Below are positions 35,634 to 44,027 of a stretch of 64,000 bases of DNA, piece by piece (position 1 is the first letter of the stretch; each line of letters starts with the position of its first letter). The stretch spans positions 1 to 64,000 of the forward strand of contig NZ_JHUW01000009.1 in assembly GCF_000619825.1 (NCBI RefSeq). The letters are read 5' to 3'. Source of the stretch: Prevotella sp. MA2016 (lineage in GTDB: Bacteria > Bacteroidota > Bacteroidia > Bacteroidales > Bacteroidaceae). The position numbers and the translations under genes were made by a program. A model generated the notes under the pieces. That model was not told where the DNA came from and ran no database searches. It was given only the letters and a program-made list of their open reading frames with translations.

Positions 35634-37403
35634 ATGAACAAGAAAGTTTGTACATTTTTGTCTTTGCTGCTGCTCCTAGGCATGCAGGCAAAAGCACAAG
35701 AGTTTGAGGCTGCCAGCAAAGCAGTAGTTAACATGGGTGTAGGCTGGAACTTAGGCAACACCCTTGAGGCCAACAACCAGAACTACCACGATTTTACAAA
35801 AGATAGCTACTGGGGCCAGCAAGGACTGGAATCGGAAACCTGTTGGGGACAAGCCAAGGCCAAGCCAGAACTGATCAAGATGATGAAGGATGCTGGTTTT
35901 GGTGCCATCCGTGTACCTGTGACCTGGTATAACCACATGGATAAAGACGGCAAGGTAAATGCCGAATGGATGAAACGTGTACACGAAGTGGTGGACTATG
36001 TGATAGACCAAGGACTGTACTGTATCGTTAACGTGCACCACGATACTGGAGCCGATAGAGACAGTTTTAAGTCATGGATCAAAGCCGACGAGGCCAACTA
36101 TAAGCAGAACAAAACCAAATATGAGAACCTCTGGAAACAGATAGCAGAGGAATTCAAGGACTACGATGAGCACCTGCTGTTTGAGAGCTACAACGAAATG
36201 CTCGACAAGTTGAACTCATGGTGCTTTGCCTCATACGCTGCGAAAGGGCAATACGATGCAACTGTTGCCACATCGGCTTATAATGCCATCAACAGCTATG
36301 CCCAGAGTTTTGTGACTACCGTGCGTGCCACCGGCGGCAATAATGCCACGCGCAATCTGGTAGTGAACACTTATGCCGCCTGCTGCGGTAGCGGTACCTG
36401 GAACAACCACTTGAAAGAACCGCTGACACAACTCACCCTCCCCAAAGACCCTGCCAGCAACGCAGAGAAACACCTGATTGTTCAGGTACACGACTATCCT
36501 AATATTGCCAATGGTATAAACAACGTCAAGAAAGAGATTGACGACATGGTAGCAGCCTGGAAGAAGACCTTCATTTCGAAAGGCGTCCCTATGATTCTTG
36601 GTGAATGGGGCACAGCCAATGTGGATGAAGGCGACGGCAAGACAGACTATGACGTACGCAGAAAAGTGATGTTCGAGTTTGTGGAATACATGATTAAGAA
36701 ATGTAAGGAAAACAACGTAGCCACCTTCTACTGGATGGGACTTTCGGATGGTGCCTTTCGTTCTCTGCCCGCCTTCAACCAGCCCGACCTGGCCGAATGC
36801 ATCACTAAAGCCTATCATGGCAGCGACTTTGTAGGCGCTTATCCTACCGAGAACGATTTCGACATCAATTATATCGTGGACTACGAGAAAGAGTGGTCAG
36901 AGTTGTTCCTCTATGGTAATTACAACGGCGTAACGCCTCTGAAACTGGAAGAATACAAGGCCATCCGCGTAGAAACAGATGAGGCCTACGGCAACAAACT
37001 GCAAGTGAAAGTATATGGCGACAAAGACTCATCAAAAGATTCAGGCTTCAAGGAAGGCTACTATCCCCTGTCGGAAGACTCGAAGACAACCACCGTCAAT
37101 TTCGAGAGTTCTACAACAGGCTCTACGGTATCGCGCATCACTCTACAAACCAATGTTGGAGCCACCAAAGCCAAAATCACAAAGGTTTGTTTTATCAAGA
37201 GCGATGACACAGAAGTGAAACTGACCCCAACTACTGCTTGGGGCTGCACACTCAGCACCGAGGCCACTCCTACTGCTGGCATACAGAGCATCAAGCTGAA
37301 ACCTCAGCATGATGATAGATTATTCAATCTGCAAGGTCAGCGGATAAGCCTTCCCAAGAAAGGTCTCTACATCCAAAACGGCAAAAAGTATATCGGCAGA
37401 TAA
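35634..37403 (+). CDS. Secreted GH5 endo-beta-glucanase (GH5_4-like)
   Basis: 589 residues from the ATG at 35634, signal peptide ending MQAKAQ. The GH5 barrel (about 30-370) has GWNLGNTLEA, RVPVTWY, VNVHHDTG, acid/base Glu188 in YNEML and nucleophile Glu324 in LGEWG. The pattern fits subfamily 4, which includes xyloglucanases and beta-glucanases. A beta-rich region (about 400-540) of unknown type follows, then a short tail (FNLQGQRIS...GLYIQNGKKYI) common on secreted Prevotella proteins and possibly a sorting or anchoring signal. It is divergent from susC 1. Confidence 0.9.
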   Translation: MNKKVCTFLSLLLLLGMQAKAQEFEAASKAVVNMGVGWNLGNTLEANNQNYHDFTKDSYWGQQGLESETCWGQAKAKPELIKMMKDAGFGAIRVPVTWYNHMDKDGKVNAEWMKRVHEVVDYVIDQGLYCIVNVHHDTGADRDSFKSWIKADEANYKQNKTKYENLWKQIAEEFKDYDEHLLFESYNEMLDKLNSWCFASYAAKGQYDATVATSAYNAINSYAQSFVTTVRATGGNNATRNLVVNTYAACCGSGTWNNHLKEPLTQLTLPKDPASNAEKHLIVQVHDYPNIANGINNVKKEIDDMVAAWKKTFISKGVPMILGEWGTANVDEGDGKTDYDVRRKVMFEFVEYMIKKCKENNVATFYWMGLSDGAFRSLPAFNQPDLAECITKAYHGSDFVGAYPTENDFDINYIVDYEKEWSELFLYGNYNGVTPLKLEEYKAIRVETDEAYGNKLQVKVYGDKDSSKDSGFKEGYYPLSEDSKTTTVNFESSTTGSTVSRITLQTNVGATKAKITKVCFIKSDDTEVKLTPTTAWGCTLSTEATPTAGIQSIKLKPQHDDRLFNLQGQRISLPKKGLYIQNGKKYIGR

Positions 37404-37426
37404 GAAAGACTGCCAATAACAATAAA

Positions 37427-37464
37427 AAGAAGAGCGCTTACTGTAATACGTAAGCGCTCTTCTT
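37427..37464. terminator. Bidirectional terminator between the two GH5 genes
   Basis: A perfect 15-bp stem (37427-37441 and 37450-37464) with an 8-nt loop. It has an A-run on the left and T-richness on the right, between convergent GH5 genes. Confidence 0.9.
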
Positions 37465-37469
37465 GATGA

Positions 37470-39032
37470 TTATTTCGGTGCGTTGTTGTAAATCGATTCC
37501 AATGTATAGCCTGCTTCATCCGACGTAGCAGCTTTAATCATTGTCTTTATCAACGCCTCCATCCCGCTCTGATAGGAGCCGTCATTGTGGTTAAAATAGC
37601 CATGATGCTCATTGCCTCCTCCAGTCTGGTTGTTATCCCAGATGCATAGCGGCATATGATAAGTATGGGCAGCACGACAAACATACTCTAAGTAATAGTT
37701 GCGGAAGCGGTTGGAGCGATCCGACTTATGCATCACGCATCCATACTCACCGATATAGACAGGAATATTATTGGCAACAAACTTATCCTGCAGGTTCTGG
37801 AACACCTCAACAACATGATCTTCGTTGCTGGAAGCCTGATATTTGCCTTCTGCGGCTGTATGGCCCCATTCCGACTTACCATCGCTGTTCTCTGGTGTCA
37901 GCGTAAAGGTATTAGGATCGTAGAAATGCACACTTACCATCACACGGTTGGCAGCATCGGCAGGCAGGACAAACGAGTTGTCAATAGCATATACAGGACT
38001 CGATGCATAGGCAGGCACACCTATCCAGCGTGTCGCGTTATTACCACCAGTAGCACGAATAGTATTTACTACCAACTGGTTCCACTCGTTCAGCGTTCTA
38101 TACTGCTTGCCACCATCTGTACGGTTGTCGCCCCAGCCCCATTTGCCATCTTGTATCTCATTGAACGACTCAAAGAACAAGAAGTCCCCCTTATCCTTGA
38201 AAGCCTCAGCAATCTGTTTCCAGGTCTTCTCAATTCGTGTCTTGATGCCGTCGTTGATGAGGTTATTGTTTGCGGCACCCTTGATGTCGAGCCAGTATTC
38301 ATCGTGGTGCAGGTTCAGAATTACATTCAGTCCTGCTGCCTCAGCCCACTCCACATTCTGTCGCACCTCAGCCATATACTCGGCTTCAATCTCCCATGTG
38401 CTGGTGTTCTGGTAGTTACCCCAAGTCACGCCGATACGCACGGTACTGACGCCAGCATTCTTCAGATTGGTATAGAGGGCTGCTGTTGGAGTGGCATTAT
38501 CCCAGTATCCCCATTGCGGATGTTTACCATCTTCGCCCGAGCTGGTATCGAAGTGGTTACCCAGGTTCCAGCCCCAACCGAGTTTCTGAGCCAGGGCCGT
38601 AGCATCGTTATTGATAGGTTTTGCGCCTCCTTTTGTGGTGAAGCTCACCTTATAGGCAGGTGCCTTTACACTGTTGTCCGCCTTGCTCACGATAGCCCCT
38701 TCGGGTATGGTTAAAACATAGGTCTTACCTGCTTCCAATGTAGGCAGTGTGATGACGACGTCCATCGCAGTGGTGGCACTCGACTTAGCTGTACATTTTG
38801 TGTCGTTCAGTGTGATATTAGCATTAGAGCTGACTGCCACCACATTATTGTAAGAGACGGTTACCTCTTTCAGTGACGTGGCAGTATATTCTTGTCCCTC
38901 CGTTATACTGCATGAACGCAAATTGATAGTTACTTGAGGCGCGGGTTCCTCACCACTACTACTGCCGCAAGCTATAAACGCGAAACATGAGAATAACAAA
39001 CAAGCAAGATAACAAAAAACAATTCTCTTCAT
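37470..39032 (-). CDS. GH5 lipoprotein endoglucanase (GH5_4-like) with Ig domain
   Basis: 520 residues from the ATG at 39032; a GTG six bases upstream is possible. Lipobox FIAC (Cys22) suggests surface display. An Ig-like domain (about 32-133, ending in IPEGAIVSKADNSVKAPAYKVSF, SbsA-type) precedes the GH5 barrel (about 145-515) with GWNLGNHFD, LNLHHDEYW, acid/base Glu292 (FNEIQ) and nucleophile Glu429 (YIGEYG). The layout (lipid anchor, Ig module, GH5_4) matches the surface xyloglucanase of the Bacteroides ovatus xyloglucan locus. Probably the last gene of the susC 2 operon, beyond a hairpin. Confidence 0.91.
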   Translation of the reverse strand: MKRIVFCYLACLLFSCFAFIACGSSSGEEPAPQVTINLRSCSITEGQEYTATSLKEVTVSYNNVVAVSSNANITLNDTKCTAKSSATTAMDVVITLPTLEAGKTYVLTIPEGAIVSKADNSVKAPAYKVSFTTKGGAKPINNDATALAQKLGWGWNLGNHFDTSSGEDGKHPQWGYWDNATPTAALYTNLKNAGVSTVRIGVTWGNYQNTSTWEIEAEYMAEVRQNVEWAEAAGLNVILNLHHDEYWLDIKGAANNNLINDGIKTRIEKTWKQIAEAFKDKGDFLFFESFNEIQDGKWGWGDNRTDGGKQYRTLNEWNQLVVNTIRATGGNNATRWIGVPAYASSPVYAIDNSFVLPADAANRVMVSVHFYDPNTFTLTPENSDGKSEWGHTAAEGKYQASSNEDHVVEVFQNLQDKFVANNIPVYIGEYGCVMHKSDRSNRFRNYYLEYVCRAAHTYHMPLCIWDNNQTGGGNEHHGYFNHNDGSYQSGMEALIKTMIKAATSDEAGYTLESIYNNAPK

Positions 39033-39063
39033 TGTCACATTATTATATTAGTAAAAAAAAGAA

Positions 39064-39098
39064 AGCAGAGTGCCCCTACTATTCATGGGCACTCTGCT
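39064..39098 (-). terminator. Terminator or attenuating hairpin after the SGBP gene
   Basis: A perfect 12-bp stem (39064-39075 and 39087-39098) with an 11-nt loop, followed on the minus strand by a long T-run (TTTCTTTTTTTTA). This is a good intrinsic terminator. GH5 gene 2 starts 32 bp beyond and shows no promoter of its own, so its expression would need read-through. Confidence 0.85.
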
Positions 39099-39107
39099 CT
39101 TTGAGTA

Positions 39108-40955
39108 TTATTGAAGAACTACCTTCTTACAAATAACACCTGCACCGCAGATAACCAAACCACCAGCGTTTACAAGCTGATCAAGATCGTCGGCTGTAAG
39201 AACAGTCTTGATAGATGTCTCAGAAGGATCTGGTGTTGCATTTCCGTCATTGCCCCAACTGAGTGTGCTTGGCAGTGCTGCCCAAGAGCCATTACCGAAA
39301 CGGATATTAATATATCCAACCGATGGGTCAACTTCATAATAAAGCTTAAGGGTTGTACCCACGGCTACCTGACTCCAGTCATAGCCACCCCACGACAGAT
39401 CACCGACATTGCCAGACCAGTTTCCTAATGCTGTAGATCCACTCCAGATGGTCTCCTCGAGGATAGAGAGAGTCACCTTGGTTACAGTGAAGTAAGCACC
39501 ACAGAGCACGAGACCACCATTGGCAGTGAGTTCGTCGATCATTGCCTGAGTCAGTGTGACAGAGAACTTCGTATCACCAGCCGTCAAGTCATTGGTATCA
39601 GCAGTTCCTGGCAATGCAGCCCATGAGCCATTACCAACACGGATCTGCGACCAACCAGCAGACATATCAGGAGTCAGGTAAATAGTCAGCACCTGTCCGG
39701 GCTTAACTGTTGACCAGTCATAGCCACCCCATGACAAATCACCCATGGAGCCGTCCCAGTTGCCAATCGTCTTATTACCAGACCAGATAGTAGTCTCAGG
39801 AGCCTCGCTATACATCGAGATCTTATCCGACTCTACGCTGTAGTTAGCATGCTGAACAAGCACTACCTTACCATCGCCCATGCCTTCTGGAACCACGAAA
39901 CTGATTTGGGTAGCACTCTGGGTGAACTCACCCTTCTTCAGAGGGGTATCCAGACCAGGCAATACCAGCTCTACGATACGGTCGAGCTTCTCACCAGTGA
40001 TTGTAATTGTATTACCCACCTTCACATCCTTTGTAGGATTAATGCTGCTGACAGTTGCCTGTGGCACGGTGATATCAACAGAAGTGGTCAGACCAGAAGC
40101 AGAATTCAGAGTTACCGTACCTGACACACATGTTGCAGGAACCTTCACCTTGAGCGACTTACCATCTGCGCTTACAGAGAAGTCTTTAACATCATCTACA
40201 GCAGGGAAGTCAATATCTGTAACGAGATCGAGGTTTTCACCAGTGATGGTGATCTCGTCGCCAAACTCAGGAGTAGCATTCGACACAGCAGTAGCCTTAG
40301 CCGCATCCACACTCAGGTTGGCTAAAACAATATTCTCTGCACCTTCTGAACCATCGTTATAAGCCACCTCACCAGATTTTGCTTCCATAGGCACACGAAC
40401 CTGAATTTCATTGCGCGTATTCACAACAAAGTTCTCCGCATCAACGACGACATGGTCAAAGAATACAACCTGTCCGATATTCCATACATATTCACCTTTG
40501 ATTGTCAGAATGTCACCTGGATGAATAGGATTAGGATCAATAGATGAAACCTTGATTTCCTCTGCGAAAGTAATAAAAGTCTTCGATTCTACGACATCGC
40601 CACTTTTAGTTACCAAACGCAGTTTTCCTGGCACACACTGATCGGGAATAGTAACCGTCATCTCCTGTGAGTTCTGAAGTTGGAACTCGCCATTGATGGT
40701 TGTTGAAGATGGTGTAACCTTCTGGTTGCCGCCAGGGAAGAGCACCTCCTGAACCTCGTTCAGTTTGGTACCCGTGACACGCATGGTTGCACCACGGGTG
40801 ATAGGCATGGGACCAAATCCCAAAATATTCACGCCGCTTTTGTTGTACTGGTTGGTATCGAGTTCGTCATTACTGCAACTGGTAAAACCCGAAGCAAGCA
40901 CCAGTGCAGCCATGGCCAATACTGATATTTTACGATATATTTTCATTGTCTTCAT
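39108..40955 (-). CDS. Surface glycan-binding lipoprotein with IPT domains and twin C-terminal modules
   Basis: 615 residues, lipobox GFTSC (near Cys27). Four IPT/TIG-like Ig domains (about 40-390) form a stalk (TRGATMRVTGTKL, HPGDILTIKGEY, FGDEITITGENL, VGNTITITGEKL). Two tandem modules of about 105 residues follow. Both start TIWSG, both contain LSWGGYDWS and GNGSWAALP, and both end near NGGLV(L/I)CGA. The aromatic-rich repeats are likely carbohydrate-binding. It is the fourth gene of the susC 2 operon, 12 bp after the other SGBP. Confidence 0.87.
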   Translation of the reverse strand: MKTMKIYRKISVLAMAALVLASGFTSCSNDELDTNQYNKSGVNILGFGPMPITRGATMRVTGTKLNEVQEVLFPGGNQKVTPSSTTINGEFQLQNSQEMTVTIPDQCVPGKLRLVTKSGDVVESKTFITFAEEIKVSSIDPNPIHPGDILTIKGEYVWNIGQVVFFDHVVVDAENFVVNTRNEIQVRVPMEAKSGEVAYNDGSEGAENIVLANLSVDAAKATAVSNATPEFGDEITITGENLDLVTDIDFPAVDDVKDFSVSADGKSLKVKVPATCVSGTVTLNSASGLTTSVDITVPQATVSSINPTKDVKVGNTITITGEKLDRIVELVLPGLDTPLKKGEFTQSATQISFVVPEGMGDGKVVLVQHANYSVESDKISMYSEAPETTIWSGNKTIGNWDGSMGDLSWGGYDWSTVKPGQVLTIYLTPDMSAGWSQIRVGNGSWAALPGTADTNDLTAGDTKFSVTLTQAMIDELTANGGLVLCGAYFTVTKVTLSILEETIWSGSTALGNWSGNVGDLSWGGYDWSQVAVGTTLKLYYEVDPSVGYINIRFGNGSWAALPSTLSWGNDGNATPDPSETSIKTVLTADDLDQLVNAGGLVICGAGVICKKVVLQ

Positions 40956-40967
40956 GTTTTTATGAGT

Positions 40968-42251
40968 TTAGTATGCTACCGCACGGATATTATCGATACG
41001 GATGATAGGATGGCAAGTGGTGCCACTGGTTACACCGCTCCAAACAAAGAGTGTGAGACCTGTGAAGCAGTCTGCTGTCAGTGGTGTACCGGCAGGTGTA
41101 CCATCGTTCTTATACTTAAAGGTAGAGAATGGCAGTGTTACTGTCACCCATTTGCCACCAGTGTCGTACGAACCGGTCTTGCTCCATGGTGTCCAGAGTC
41201 CGCGTGGATAGTCGGTACCATTGAAGAAGGTGTTATTAGCAGTAGGCAATGTCACCTGAGCATCACCAGAGAAGATACACTGCATAGAGAGGTTAGTCCA
41301 AGGATTACTTGCTGGGATGTTCACCTCAAACTTCAGTGCCATATTAGCGAAGTCGGCAAAGCTCACAAGGTCAGACAGGCGTGAGTTAACACCAGTGAAT
41401 GTGCCATCCCAATCGCCAGGCCAATACTCGAACGAGAGATTGCCATCTGCCCATGTACCATCTTCCACATCGCAGTCACCAAGCAGCAAGTAGCTACCAT
41501 CGAGAGAGTTCTCGTCACTCACAATCTTCTGTCCATGCCAACCATGATTGGTAAGACCAGTAGAAAGAGTGCCAGCATCGTAGGTACCGAAGTCATTAAA
41601 CATCATACCGCGCGTATCGTGGTAGTAGAACTTTGCCTTCTGCTTACCATATACGGTTGCAACCTCGATAGGACCTTCCTTCATCCCTTCTGGGATAGTG
41701 AATGTAAGGTGGCTGATGTCATAATCCTCAATGGCCACTTTAGTACCGTTGATGGTCAGCGTCAGTGGTGTATTAGGATCATCCACGAAATAGTTTCCAT
41801 AGATGGTAGCCTGCTCACCGGCTTTAGCCCACTCATTGCTCATGTTGTTGATGCTTGGTCCAGGCACCAGAACCTTGAAGTCATAAGTGGTGGTATCGTT
41901 GTCGTTGTTGACCATAAAGATCTTATTAAACACCTCACCAGGAATCTGACCAGGCACGGTCACGATCATGGTATTGTCGGTAATCAAGCTTGGCACCAAC
42001 TTGGCCTCCTGATCATTGAAAAGCATCTTGGTGATGCTTCGCAGATTCTCACCAACTATGCAGATATTATTGTCCATGTAAGCACCCGTTAGGATAGAGT
42101 CTGCAGTCTCCACATTTACAGGGCGTATATAGCGAATGGTTGGATTGCCATCGCTAATCTTGTACTTATCAGGCTCGTCTTCGCAGGCTGTGAATACAGA
42201 TGTGACAGCGACAGCCGACAGCAGCAAGAAACTATTGAATAATCTTTTCAT
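40968..42251 (-). CDS. Surface glycan-binding protein (IPT type)
   Basis: 427 residues, lipobox VFTAC (Cys22). Two IPT/TIG-like domains (about 35-215) precede a C-terminal beta-sandwich (about 220-427) rich in Trp and Tyr (NHGWHGQKI, FEYWPGDWDG, PRGLWTPWSK). It resembles the SGBP-B family, whose members bind xyloglucan or related glucans at the cell surface. It follows susD 2 by 23 bp. Confidence 0.88.
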   Translation of the reverse strand: MKRLFNSFLLLSAVAVTSVFTACEDEPDKYKISDGNPTIRYIRPVNVETADSILTGAYMDNNICIVGENLRSITKMLFNDQEAKLVPSLITDNTMIVTVPGQIPGEVFNKIFMVNNDNDTTTYDFKVLVPGPSINNMSNEWAKAGEQATIYGNYFVDDPNTPLTLTINGTKVAIEDYDISHLTFTIPEGMKEGPIEVATVYGKQKAKFYYHDTRGMMFNDFGTYDAGTLSTGLTNHGWHGQKIVSDENSLDGSYLLLGDCDVEDGTWADGNLSFEYWPGDWDGTFTGVNSRLSDLVSFADFANMALKFEVNIPASNPWTNLSMQCIFSGDAQVTLPTANNTFFNGTDYPRGLWTPWSKTGSYDTGGKWVTVTLPFSTFKYKNDGTPAGTPLTADCFTGLTLFVWSGVTSGTTCHPIIRIDNIRAVAY

Positions 42252-42274
42252 GATTTGATATGTCTATTAAATGA

Positions 42275-44008
42275 TTAATACTGATATGCCTCACGTACAT
42301 CCACATGGATCGCATCCTCCTTCAGCAGTGGGTTGAAGGTGAGATCCTCCATTGGGAATGGGATGGTGAAACTGTTGACAGTTACGTTTGGAGCAGGAGT
42401 ATCCTCGTCGTAAGTAGTATTCTGGGCATTACCATCGTCATCTTTGTTCTCAAGCAGCCACTGACCAGTCTGGTAGTAGTTCTTGAATGTCAGATTAAGA
42501 TTCCAGTACTGGTTACGACGCTGAGATTTCAGCTCTGAGATAGCACGGTCTGGGTTATAATAGGCCAGACGAACGAAGTCGTACCAGCGGTCGCCCTCGC
42601 AGGCCAGCTCAAGACGGCGCTCTTTCCATACGTCATCAAATGTCAATGATGTTGCAGCCAGTGCATTAGGAATAGCACGCTGACGAACGGCATTGAAAGC
42701 CTTCAGAGCGTCGGCATCGGTACCCTGTCCCTGCAGCACCTTTGCTTCAGCAAACACCAGATAGATATCAGCTAGGCGCAGTATTGGTGTGCACAGAGAA
42801 CTGGCCATACGGGCAGCAGATGTACCAAGCACAGTCACGTGGTCAGCATTGTTACCATAGAGATGCTTCACTACGTTACAACCTGTTGGTGAACGATGCT
42901 CACCCCATGCTGCTGAATTGTAGTCTTTGTCGTACTCAAAACGCATGTAGTCGAAACCACCCTTATCGCGCCAGAGATATGGAATCACATCGCCTACAGT
43001 CATCATTGTGGCCTTACGACGGGTGTCCACGTCAGGACGTGTAGAAGGGTCGTCGAGCACATTGAATCCGAAAGCATCCTGGAGGTCAACAGATGGACCA
43101 CCCCATTCACCCCAGACGTCACCATATTCGTCCATACCGGTCATACCGAGGTCAGACTGGAACGTGTTCTGAGATGTCCACTGACTGCTGACAACCCAAC
43201 GCCAGGCAATCATGTTCTCAGGCGACTTATTGCCTTCGAGTTTAAAGATGTCGGCATAGTTTTTCTCCAGTGAGCGACCAGAGTTGTCGATAACGTCCTT
43301 AGCCAGCGTTGCTGCCATCTGAAGATCATTACTGTTCAGCTGTCCGCTGACACCAGCCTTGGTCAGATAGACTTTAGCCAACAGTCCTTTTGCGCAGTAC
43401 TTGTCAAGACGACCTTCTGTGCAATGCTCTGGGAGCAGTTCGATGGCCTTCTCCAGTGTCATCACGATATACTCATAAACGTCGGCCTTCTGTACTTTTG
43501 GCTGTTCATTGTATGTACCACTTGAAATCATGTCGGCATTATCATGCACGATGGGCACATCACCGAAAGTACGTACCAGATAGAAGTAAGCCATCGCCTT
43601 CCAAAGCAGGCACTCACCCATCGTCTGGTTCTTGATGGCTTGTGAAGCGCCACCACCTTCAATATATTTACGCACTACGTTTGAGTGACCGTTGACAGCC
43701 CACAGTGAATACGACATGTTTCTCAGGTCCTCGTCATTAGAGTTCAGCGAGAAGTTCAAGTAAGGGCTTGAACCCCAATAGTAGTTACCTGAAAGTACCT
43801 CACCCACCTTGAAGAATCCACGCTGGAAATCATACCAGGGTGAGTTATATAGATAGTCAACGGCAGCGATACACTCGGCATCGGTCTTATAATAGCCGCC
43901 AGCCACATAACTGTCTTCTGTTGGACGATCCAGGAAGTCCTCACACGAGGTCAGTCCCAGACCAATGACAGAGGCAGCCATCAATATTTTAATCTTATTT
44001 ATTTTCAT
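42275..44008 (-). CDS. SusD/RagB-family glycan-binding lipoprotein 2
   Basis: 577 residues with lipobox GLTSC (Cys22) followed by EDFLDRPTED. The SusD core is evident (YFYLVRTFGDVPIV, RADVYEYI-like helices, KERRLELACEGDRWYDFVRL). It works with SusC 2 in binding and import of oligosaccharides. It is preceded by an AGGAGG site, rare here. 19 bp downstream of susC 2. Confidence 0.95.
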   Translation of the reverse strand: MKINKIKILMAASVIGLGLTSCEDFLDRPTEDSYVAGGYYKTDAECIAAVDYLYNSPWYDFQRGFFKVGEVLSGNYYWGSSPYLNFSLNSNDEDLRNMSYSLWAVNGHSNVVRKYIEGGGASQAIKNQTMGECLLWKAMAYFYLVRTFGDVPIVHDNADMISSGTYNEQPKVQKADVYEYIVMTLEKAIELLPEHCTEGRLDKYCAKGLLAKVYLTKAGVSGQLNSNDLQMAATLAKDVIDNSGRSLEKNYADIFKLEGNKSPENMIAWRWVVSSQWTSQNTFQSDLGMTGMDEYGDVWGEWGGPSVDLQDAFGFNVLDDPSTRPDVDTRRKATMMTVGDVIPYLWRDKGGFDYMRFEYDKDYNSAAWGEHRSPTGCNVVKHLYGNNADHVTVLGTSAARMASSLCTPILRLADIYLVFAEAKVLQGQGTDADALKAFNAVRQRAIPNALAATSLTFDDVWKERRLELACEGDRWYDFVRLAYYNPDRAISELKSQRRNQYWNLNLTFKNYYQTGQWLLENKDDDGNAQNTTYDEDTPAPNVTVNSFTIPFPMEDLTFNPLLKEDAIHVDVREAYQY

Positions 44009-44017
44009 AATGTTTGT

Positions 44018-44023
44018 CCTCCT
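44018..44023 (-). promoter_or_regulatory. Shine-Dalgarno site of susD 2
   Basis: AGGAGG on the minus strand, 9 nt before the ATG at 44008. With the site at 11984 it is one of two strong SD matches I noticed in the window. Confidence 0.65.
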
Positions 44024-44027
44024 ATTA

